A stretch of 64,000 nt of DNA from Lumbricus terrestris (taxonomy: Eukaryota; Annelida; Clitellata; Crassiclitellata; Lumbricidae). The position numbers and the translations under genes are program-made. Every line of letters begins with the position of its first letter. Positions within the stretch are counted from its first letter, which is position 1. Below the pieces are notes generated by a model that saw only the letters and a program-made list of their open reading frames with translations, was not told where the DNA came from and ran no database searches. Positions 24,792 to 36,700 of this stretch are shown piece after piece. Location: the NCBI GenBank assembly GCA_949752735.1, contig OX457036.1:19478246-19542245 (forward strand). The letters are read 5' to 3'.

Positions 24792-27700
24792 CCACAGTTA
24801 AGCATACTTTACGTACATGTATATTATACGGTACATTTGTTAATTCATTCAAGTATGTGTACTGGTAAAGGTAGACCCTAGACCTTAGTCTTTCCCGTGC
24901 AGCTCTGCACATCGGGCAGTGCAGTTTCTATTTTATGCACTGTTTCTGTTGCGCAAGTTGTTTTACCTGGGTGGGTTGCAAGCAGGGCCGGATTAAGGCA
25001 TGTTCGACATGTTCGGCCGAACAGGGGCCCCCACACTTTAGGGGGCCCCCACACATGCAATAGGAATTTTTCATCATTGCTAATTATAATAGTAAAAATG
25101 AGTTGAAAATCTATAAAAAAAGTCAAATAATTCAAAAACTACTAACTTGAACATTATGCAACTTTTGCACATGTGTGGGGGGCCCTTAATTATTGCAGTT
25201 TTCATTGCCATGCAGATTGATCTTAAAATCAGTCGGGAATCCTAGTACGAGTTATACGTTTTATTGCTTACTTAGACACTTAATACATCAGCTGATCGGA
25301 ACTCAAGTGCTATAGGCTACTACGCATTATGAGATGGCGTGATAATAACATTGAGTAGGCCTCTATTTTCACTCTATTTTTACAAATTTAATCAATCTCA
25401 TAAATTTATATAGAGCCCTTTAGATTTTTACTCAGAGGCGCTCCCAACGCAGGCGTTGTCAAAAAGAACAGTTGAGAAGACGAAAGAAAGAGCAAGCAGA
25501 GTCACGGGAAGCGAGAGAACCACGGGGATCCGAGGCTATTCCAGATAACTGTGCCCACTACCGAGAATGCTCGTCGTTGCATGGTCACAACACACGAAAA
25601 AGAACATGGAATTCTCCACGAGCAGGTGAGCGCAGTGAACTGCTGTCCAGAGGCAGACACCGGGATGAGAGCTCACATAAGCAGGATGGAGCTTGAGCCA
25701 GGGTATACTACGGGCATAACCGTGAAAATATATTTTAGTTTGTAAACAGTGTGGGCGCCATGCACAGCAGGGCAAATCTGGCCAAATGCCCAAAAACCAT
25801 TTGCCCTAGCCGTTATTCTACCGCAGGTCTACCAGAAATTTTCATAGCCAAGAATTTTTGGGGGGGGCATAAAATCGCTTCTGCACTGTTTGCTTGTACG
25901 AGTGTTGTGCGCTGGTCAGGGGAATGACTGACCATGAATCACTTTACTATTCTTAAACCGTAAAGGATGTAGCCCATCGGTTGTTTTAACCTTTCCAGAC
26001 TGTGCTGGCCAATAAGTGGCAGGATGGCGTTCAGATTTTAAAATAGTGCATGGACGCCGTCCATGACCGTCCAGGCACGCTTTAAGACTGGGATATTGTT
26101 AAAAAAGGAATTAATTAATAATAGACGAATGCTGATTAGTTGAATATAACACATTTTGTCATGCTTCTGTAAGGTTTGGGCCCCCACAGTTTTACCGAAC
26201 AGGGCCCCCACATTTGTTGATCCGGCCCTGGTTGCAAGCCCACCGCAGAACCCTCCTCCTTTATCCTGGCTTGGGACAGGCACAGGATACCCCAAGAGGT
26301 ATCCTGTGGCGGAGTTAAAGTGGTAAAACAGGTAAAGTACTTCAACGTAATTGGTATCATGAATAATATGCATAATGCCTTTAATGGAAAAATCCTGAGA
26401 GGTTTTTCTTACCTCACTAAGCTGTACATTATGTCAGATACACAGTCATATAATAATTATAGACTTAACATCAGAGAACAGTTGTTAATCGCATCTCTGA
26501 AGTGCCTGTGAGCACAGCCATCGGTCGGATGGACAAAGGTGTTTAAGACGTCACACCGATGACTGCGTTCGGTGTTTACGTGCCAGTGGCGCCACCTATC
26601 ATCACTTAGATGGTTTGTCTTCCGTCAGGTCCCTCGGAGAACAAAGCGGCCGAACTGAACAAGAAACGAGAGAGTGCGATAAGCAGCGCAGCGACCATGA
26701 GAGTGCTGAACATCCTGCGACATTGGGTGTCGAAGCATTCGCAGGTAATTAACTAACTAATTAATTAATTAATTAATTACCCGGTATCAGTCGTTGCATT
26801 TCTCGATCACGCTCGTCTTGCATCTTTCTAATCTGAACCTTAAAAGAGTCTAATGCACTGTGGACTTGTTGACACTTCACCGACCAAGGTGTTGTAAATG
26901 TTATGGGAGATCCTATACTGCCGTCGGTAGGTAAAGGGTTAAAGCAAAGTCATTTGGGGGACATGCCGAATGATGTGGCATGCTAACTATGCCGCATGTA
27001 AAATTGGAATATGCAGAAGAAAAAGTCAATGTTTAGTTGGTCGTTGTTTAACAACACTGTTTCATAACAATTGGCATCGCACCCTCCTCTTTTCTCGATG
27101 CTTATGACTGGCACCATCAGAGTGTGGAGTTCATGTTCATGCCAATAGGTAGAACCTTGCGGAAGTTCTTGTATGGCACATTAACACCAGTACGGTGTGT
27201 TAATTAATAGCTTTGGAAGACATAACACCATTAATACCATTTTGTCTTGGCTTGTATGCCAATATGCTCAAACTCACCTTACATTAACATGATTGACCTT
27301 GTAGCAGCATGGCTGTGTTACGGTGACACGAAACGGAGTATCCCCCCTGAAAGCTATCCGGGGAGATGACTTAATCTATCCCCCGGATGGAATTAACCGG
27401 TCTATTCTATCCGGGTGGATAAACCATTCTATCCTCTTTTTTGAAAAATGCGCATAATAAAAAGATTTATGCTGTAATCAAAATTTAAAGTGACTCTAAT
27501 TGTTTTCAGTGTCCTAAGCAATGCTCAGCTAAAGGCAACTCGAATTTATTTAGTGACTCTGAGTGTTCTTGAGTGTTTTAAATGTTTTAAGTGCTCTAAA
27601 AACAGGTCAAAACAAATTATCTAGTAGGAATAAACATATATTTTAGTGTCATTGTTCAAAACAAAGCAGATGAAAATTAATTTGCAAAAAGAACTTCACG

Positions 27701-30700
27701 CGGAAACGGTTTTTTCGACTTTTTTTAATTTGGGGGATACAATTAATACGGGGGATACTCTATTTCGTGACAACAGCGCCACAGAAATTCTCGTCATTAC
27801 ATTACATTACATTAACATGCAATCCAGGAGTGAAGAGATTTCTTTACCACCATTGTCATTACAAAAGTGGGTCAAAAGAAAAGACAAGAAGGATCGAATA
27901 CAAATTGAGAGGAATTTCCAATCTTCCAGATATCAGTTGTTTAAACAAATTTAGAAGCGTATAGTCGAGATGTGTGGCTGATGAGTGCTAATGAATTGAC
28001 ATGTGAAACAGAATATTTTAAACTGAACTCTAATTCGATAACGAACGAAGATAACGAACTTGACCTAACAGCTGCAATGCAAAGATTGACAAATTGACAC
28101 AGAGCTTGTATGATTTTCCAAGTCAGATTATGGACCATTAGTGTGTATTTTGCAGCTTAACGTCACTGTGTGGTAAAAAAGACCATTAGCGGCGCCCTCC
28201 TCCTTTATCCAGGCTTGGGACTGGCACTGGCAGAGTACAACCAGTGGCGGAGTTGACCCTTTAGTGATCTGTTCAATTGCCTTTATAAGAAGCAAGTGTC
28301 CACATTTGAGCTTGTTTCACATCAGGTTACGAGTTTCCTTCTTTAACTCGGTTCAACATATAACGTTGATGCTGGGTCGAAAGTGGGCAAAACAGTTTCT
28401 GCTTCTGGTAATGTCCATGTCCATGAATTCATGAATGCCGACGGCATCTGGTAATACTTTCTTATACCCTTATTTGTGGTTCATTTGCCATGATGTAGAG
28501 AGGAAGCTCCACTGTTGTCACACATGCACCATATGACTTTAATTTATGCCGTACAAGTGCATGACGAAGAACGTCGCACATTAATGTACCAACTAATTTG
28601 TATATGTGAGTCGTCTCTCTGTGCATTTATTCCAGCGGTTCCCAGCCTGTGGCCCGCGGGCCAAAAGTGGCCCACCTGGCCTACAAAAATAACCCGCAGC
28701 ATCTCAATGAATTAGGAAAAATATATGTAAAAATTGAGTTTGGACATGATAGAACATATTCCTTTCTATTACAAATTATTTTATTTGGGCGTTAATAAAT
28801 CGCATCAAACATTCTAATTGATTCAATTATAACAATTTTATACGCCTTTAGTTAATTAAATTTTAGCCTTGTGGCCCCCTAATGTCCTTCAACTAAGAAA
28901 AAGTGGCCCTCGTGTCCCCAACTTAGAAAAAGTGGCCCGACAGTCAAAAAACGTTGGGAACCACTGATTTATTCAAATTTCTGAATACGATACTGCAAAT
29001 GTATACCGGCATAATATTTTTCACTGTTTTTAGGACTTTGAGAGGAACTTGCAGTTGAAGACGGAGGTTGAAGAGTTCATGGGTGAAATTGCCAGCAGTC
29101 CGTGTCTCACTCCAGCTGAACTGAAGGCTCTGACGGCCGTTGATCAGGTCCTCTCGAGAGACGAGGAATGTCCCTGCTCCAAGCTCGATCTCAAAGAACT
29201 TCTACTCGCACCGGAAGTAAGCTCTTACTCAGTATGCTGCTGTTTCCGATTTATCTCTCTGCAGTGCGTACTTGCAAACTGAAATGGATCTAATGAAGCA
29301 ACAGGATTTTTACATTACAGGATCCTGACGTACTGCTCTCTGTCTCGTGTGCTGGATAATCCTCTCAATCAGTTGTCGGGTTGCATTCTCACACTGACAC
29401 TGACACTGCACAGAATTCATATCTTGCCTATCCTGCAGTTGCTTTTGTTTCGATTAGTTATATTGCTATATGTAATAATGCGCGCTGCCTTGTATGACAA
29501 AAAAAATACAAATCACATGCAGCAGGAAGGGATGCACAAAGGGACTAATGGTTTAACGTAGGTTTGATTAGTGTACACTGTACAGGATTGTTGACTACGA
29601 GGTTACAAGTTGAAATCCTGCCAGCCCAGTTTTTCGGTTCAAGATTCTGCCCCAACCAATGGAGTGTCCTGACCGTATACTTTTATAAACCAACTACGAC
29701 TAGTATACCCAGCATACTTGTTATAAACACTTGTTTACACAGCATACTTGTTATGACCGATTGGTTCACTAAGCATAGTTGTTACAAACTATTGGTCTAC
29801 TTAGGGTACTTGTTATAAATTATGTGTTTGTATAGCTTGTTATTAATGACTGATTTACTAGCATACTTGTTATAAATTACAAGTTTACTATCATACTTGT
29901 TATGAGTGATGGGTTTACCTAGCATGCTCGTTATAAACAACTGGTTTACCTAGAATTCTTGCTATAGATGATTGGTTTTTTAAACTGCGTCGTCGATTGG
30001 TCTGTTTTAGGTTCCATCTCAATGCTGTTTTGATACGCTGTCTGCTTTGGACATTGCTGAGGAGATGACTTTCCTCGACCACCAGATTTTTGTTGCAATT
30101 CGCAGCGAGTATGTTGCCCAGCTGTTTACTACTCAATGTTGTCAATTAATTGAGCAGTTAATATGACAATCTTCATTCGGCTTAGCTTGGTGTATTCCTA
30201 TTACAATGAGGAGCACAAAGTGACTTTAAAAAAATGCAGCTCATCGTTAAAGAATTAAACTACGTAACAATTTGAGATTCTTAAATTTCTTAACTATCGT
30301 TCATTGCTGTCGGATGACTTTTGAGTGACAACTGTGTGAATGACCTGTGAAATGATTTACTAAACACAGGGAACTACTGGGACAGTCGTGGATGAAACCA
30401 GACAAGGCAACAAGGGCACCACACATTCTACTTGTCACAAGACGATTTAATGAGGTCAGTTCGATTTAATGAGGTCAGTTTGATTTAATGAGGTCATTTT
30501 GATGTAATGAGGTCAGTTCGATTTAATGAGGTCAGTTCGATTTAATGAGGTCAGTCTTATGTAATGAGGTCAGTTCGATTTAATGAGATTAGTTTGATTT
30601 AATGATTTAATGAGGTCAGTTTGATTTAATGAGGTCAGTTTGATGTTTTATAAATTCTGATTGAAATAGAGTGACATGCAAGGGGAGAATTGCGGAGGGG

Positions 30701-33700
30701 GGTTGGGGTTACAGCCCCAGTCTTTCTTAGAGCCCCATAGTAAAGTCTGTTTTTCACACCCCAATTCCAAGCGGATAATGGTCCAACCCCTCAGTTATTT
30801 TTTCACAATTCTTACACCGGTGACGTGCGTATGTTGTAATCAATAAATAATTAGTGAAGTCAGTAGCGAAGAATTGAGAATTTGAAGGATGGGAAATACA
30901 TAATATAATTATCATTTGCCTCCATAGATCCTTTCCAATGGAATGGACTTCCTTCTCACTCTGTCGTCCTCTGTGGTTGTCTTTCCTCATCTTTCTCTCG
31001 CCTCAAATCTTGCTTTTTCTCTCGGGGGTCACATACATCGGACGTGCTTCTTAAGGGCTCTTGTTGCAAGAAACACTTTATAAATGGTCAGATACTATAA
31101 ATACAATACAATACAACCAGGGCTTAATGTGTGGCTGGACGGTCATGGACGGCGTCCATACACTTATTTTAAAATCTGAACGCCGTCCTGCCACTTATTG
31201 GCCAGCACAGCCTGGAAAGGTAAGGGGCGTCCAGGCATTTCTTTTGGAAAAGTAAGGGGCGTCCAGGCACTTATTTTCCCACACTTTAAGCACTGAACAC
31301 AGCGCAGAGTTTTTGTGGTAAAAAAATTAAGCAAATGTGCAGCAGTTAGTGTATTATTTTGATTACGTATTTAGGATGCTATCACCGAGTGATTGAACAG
31401 CTGACAATTAGGAAAGATTACTACATCAAGCTATAGATGTGATTGAACAGCTGACAATTAGGAAAGATTACTACATCAAGCTATAGATGAACAATTTTAT
31501 CAAACGAACGAAAAGTTGAATTTTTTGTTTTGAGTCACTGTAAAATAATTTGTGTGTCTGTGAAACGCAGGCAAGCCGCATGGTTGTTTCTGAAATCGTG
31601 CGTCGACAGAATATACCGGACCGAGTGGCGTGCATTGAGAAGTGGGCGGCCATTGCAGACATCTGCCGATGCCTGCACAACTACAATGGCGTCCTTCAGA
31701 TATGCGCTGCGTTCGTCAACAGCTCAGTGTTCCGACTGAAGAAAACGTGGGAGAAAATTTCCAAGCAGGTACGCGTCTTCGTGTAATCCAACAAATTGAT
31801 TGAATAGTTACTGTTTTTGTTAAATTTGGTGAATTGGTTAAGTGTTGGTTAAGTTGTGTCATTTGCCTTTATAAGTTTGTCCTGATTATCTTTGTGTTCC
31901 TGTAGCCCAGTGGTTTTCAACTTTTTCTAGCGGCGGAACCTTTCCGAAGCACGTCTTTGCTCGCGGAACCCCTTGCATTTTACCCGTCCAGAATTTAAAG
32001 AAAAACATAGCCAACGGTTGCAATTTGTGAAATTATGTAATATTTACATTAGGGTGCCAATGAAAAACAAAGTTTGAATTTTTTTAGGTAGAAGTACACC
32101 TTTAGTTTTGTTCATTTAGCCATAAAACTGAAACATATAAAGTTTTGTACCAATCAGATAACATTTACTGGCTGCACCGACCTGTGAAGTTTTGAAAATC
32201 TGCAGTATGGAATCTCGTAAGCCGCTATGTATAGCAGAATGCTCTGCATTGTGCAGAATACAAATGCAGTGTTCCACGTTGCTTCAGTGTTATTGGTTGT
32301 CCAGTCTTTGACTGAGCAAACGTTTTCGGGTGCTTGAAAGTGCTGGTGATGGCTTTCAACCACCTAAAGCAGATATTGCTTTTGCTCCTCCTGGTTTGTG
32401 ATGGCAGACTTGAACATCTGTTTCAATGCGACGCCCCATTCAGTTGTGTCGTTTTGTACCACCTTAAGCTATTATGCCCTGCACTCTGCTGTGATTATAT
32501 GTTTTAATGGGGTTCCAAAAGCTTGGATCTTGCAAAAGGAAATCTTGTGGGATATCCATGGAAGTAAAAAAATTGCTTTGTGTTTCGTGACACAAAACGA
32601 GACAGCTGTTTGTCAGGGATGTTGTCACTCGAACTGGAGAATCTTCTTCACCAAACTTACTCATGGCTGCAACCATATAAACTATTTCCATAACAGAAAG
32701 TTCAGAATAAAAAACTTACTCATGGCTGCAACCATATAAACTATTTCCATAACAGAAAGTTCAGAATAAAAAAAGACAAGACCAAGAAATGTCTCACTAA
32801 AGTGCCGCACATGTCACATGAAAGTTTTTATGGATACACCTGCAACGGGTTTGCTTGCACTCCGGTAGACTATAAGATCTTACAATATGCGTAGGACGTA
32901 TCGTGGAGCAGATGTTGCTGATGTGCATGTGTGCCATGCTTTGAGATAACTGTAGTCTAACCACCAAATAATATGTTAAACTGTTAAGCCCAGGCAATTA
33001 AGAAGCTGTCAAACGAAACTGTGGGTGAAACAAGTAAATTTTTAGACTGTTTAAAAAATTTCCCGTCCATTGTGCCCTGTGGTAGGCTTCAGGTGTGATG
33101 ACAAGGATGTCTGAATTGCTGGCAAAAGGTTAATTTCCTACAAACATCAGCGACAACTGCATCAACTCCTTGTAGTCATCTCTTGGATGATACTGTTGCA
33201 GCTACTGACGAAGAAATAGGATGCAATTGTCTTTCAGCGGTTTGAGTTCATAGGATGAAAGTAATATCAATGTGAATCGATGCAGCAGAAAACCTTACAA
33301 AGAGACCGTCCTTTGGGCCACTAGAACATCCCATAAGCGTATCAAATACTTTTGCGACAATTAATTTTGTTCGTGTAAATTATGCCTGCCTGCATGCCAC
33401 GTTAACGAGCTAATTGTGAAGTTTTTGTTGCAGTATGTGACACAAGCTCCCGTTTTGTTGTCTTGGATACTAGTACTTGTGTCAAAACACATCAGCTGGA
33501 CACATTCACTGAGTTTCCATTTGTCAATCATTTAAAAGACTGTGCCTCACCAGAACCACTGCATAACTTTGGGACCCTGAGAAGCTTCATCTCACCATCT
33601 CCATGGTAGCAGATTGACTATTCTCAATATTGAGAATTGACTAGCAGATCAATGCTGTCTCTACCTGTTAAAGCAGTCATTCTCTTACCATCCCAGTGTA

Positions 33701-36700
33701 TCATCAGGGGCATTCCAGGGTCAAATCAACACAATTTTGAATTAAAATCTGCATCATCATCTCCGATTTTGATGAAATTTGGCAAGGTGGTAGAACCTAT
33801 TGAGAAACTCTCAAAACTAAAATTTTAGATTTTTGGGTCAACCGGTTTCCGAGATATGGGTCAGTGAACTTGACCAAAACGACCCGATTTGTGCAGACCG
33901 GACGAGGTTTAAACTGCTGTATATATTGCACCTAGAAACAAAAATGAGATACTAAATTAAAGCTGAGTGAATGCTCTGTTTGGGCAAGGTAGCTAGAAAT
34001 AGTTATTTTGAGTAACAAAAATAATGTGAGCATCTGTAATCTATTAACCCTGACCCAGGTCACTTTGTACTCTCAGAATTTTATTAACTTTTCACCATTC
34101 AAAGATCTCACTATTCTAAAGAGTTGATGAAAAATTCAGAGTGGGCACTCCAGTAGTTTTTTTGTTATGATTTTTTGAATGGTCACCCAAGGCGCGAATC
34201 TCGCGGTGAACAAAGGTACACATGTCAAATGAAGTCTTTGACAGCTAGGAAATATCATTTTTAGTGAAAAAGACATTTCAAACCTCTGTCAAATCAAAAT
34301 TCACAATCTAGTCAGTTTCAGGTCAAGCTATATATTCTGTTTCCACAGAGCTATTGCAGCTTGCATCTTGAGGGCATTCAGCATATATGCCTCCCAGTGC
34401 TTGGTATTTATTTAATTATTTATTAAGGAACAGAGTGGAATGACCCATGGACACTAAGCGCAGTGTAACAGGGATGACATTCTAGGATGTAGGACCAGTG
34501 ACATAGAATGAACAACGCTGTCGGATGTCAGTTTGCGAGCAGGGAAGCTCAGCTTGGTTCATCGATCGACACTGACACCCAAGGTGGTAAAAAAGAGTTC
34601 TCAAAGATATGGTGGAGCACCACCTAACCAATGCACAGACCCTGTATTCAATCCGCTGTGGAGAAGGGAGCCAATGTAAGACATCTCACAACATGAGACA
34701 TAAACATTTTTGGATATGGCCAACAAGTCGCTTCGCACAGCAGAGGACCCGTTTCAGACAACCTATCCGGTCAGCCAGTAGTCCATGATAGAGGGTGCTA
34801 CAGTGGTCAAGTCATGAAATTATGAAAGAGTGAACAAGGGTAGAGGCAGCACCAAAAGTAAGAGAGCGAGATACCACTTTAAGCTGGCGCAACAGTTACA
34901 ATACAGCATAGCAGGTTTATATGCTCTTGGTCCAAAATAAGTCCAAGGCCCCACACAAAAGGTGTTGGACGAAGTTCTGATGTCAGTACATCCACACAAG
35001 ATATTATCAGCAGATCACTTGTATGAGGAAAAGATTGAGAGGCCCATGAAGATGCAAAAGGTTTATTTCTACTATGTACAGCAAATGTCTGCATAACACA
35101 GCTAAGCCACTAGTCACCATTATACTTGGCGGTGACTTAACTCTCAATGTCTTCAAATTTCACTGCTTGATAGTCAGCAAGACTTAATTGAAATTGATAA
35201 GTAATTAGGTAAACTTAAGCATTGTCTTGCCCAACATCCAGTGCTAGCAAATAATATCAATTTGTTAATTATTTAATATATAGGTGCGGATAGCATTGAA
35301 TAAAAGGGACAGTTGCACATGTATTAACACTCGATTCACGCCCTTGGGTGACCATTCAAAAAATCATAACAAAAAAACTACTGGAGTGCCCACTCTGCAA
35401 TTTTCATCAACTCTTTAGAATAGTGAGATCTTTGAATGGTGAAAAGTTAATAAAATTCTGAGAGTACAAAGTGACCTGGGTCAGGGTTAATAGGTTACAG
35501 ATGCTCACATTATTTTTGTTACTCAAAATAACTATTTCTAGCTACCTTGCCCAAACAGAGCATTCACTCAGCTTTAATTTGGTATCTCATTTTTGTTTCT
35601 AGGTGCAATATAAGCTGAGATACAGCAGTTTAAACCTCGTCCGGTCTGCCCAAATCGGGTCATTTTGGTCAAGTTCACTGACCCATATCTCGGCAACCGG
35701 TTGACCCAAAAATCTAAAATTTTAGTTTTGAGAGTTTCTCAATAGGTTCTACCACCTTGCCAAATTTCATCAAAATCTGAGATGGTCATGCCGGAACACT
35801 GTGATGATTTGACCTGGAATTACCCATCAGAGGACCAGGAATACCATCAGAGTAAAATGCATCCTTTTTAAAGGCAGTAGATGCACGATTCTGCCTGCAT
35901 GCCAATCGTACGGATTCCTTGTTAAGAATTTATTCAAATGGACTAGAGATGAGGCCGTAGCTGCCAATAAAGATGCCGCATTAAATTTTCTCTCCAATGC
36001 CTATGTTCTATCCTGCAGTGGTGATACTGCATCATGATTAATTATATGTAGGCCTACTTTTGGGTTTGCTGTCTTCCTTTCCTTTACCGCAGGAATTTTC
36101 ACATCACTGCCTTCATCTCCAGCTGTATTGCTTCCATCACAATCTGTATTGTTATCTGGATTTTCAATAAAACTGTCATCTAGCTATAGGCCTACCTTTC
36201 TCCCTTGTTATCTTTTTCGTCCTGTTTATGGTAACCTGTTTTCTCTTACAATGACGGTCTTCAACCCGCGCAAATTTCAAGTCGATGGGTCCCGGATTTT
36301 CACGTTTTCCTTTCCCCCTATGTGCTAGTGATGTTATGGAATAGAGATTTAATATAAAGCATACATGTAGATATAGTATAGAACTGATATAAAGCACATA
36401 TATAACCAGAACTGTTAGTAATCCACAGAGTTAACAACTTTTCAATATTGAGACAGACCAATATAATTATGTCAGAATTAACTAGTAGGCTAGTACTAGT
36501 ACTTGTGTCAAAACACATATAACTATATGCAACTTCAGGAGCATGGTGCATCCTCTAAATGTTCATATATTTTATTCATTTTTTCCTTGATTAACTTCCA
36601 TATATAAAGGAACATTCTCAGAGGGTGAGACCACAGAAATTCAAAACTTTATTTTTTCCTGTATATTTCATTGGCACCCTAATTTACATGTAAGTTATGT

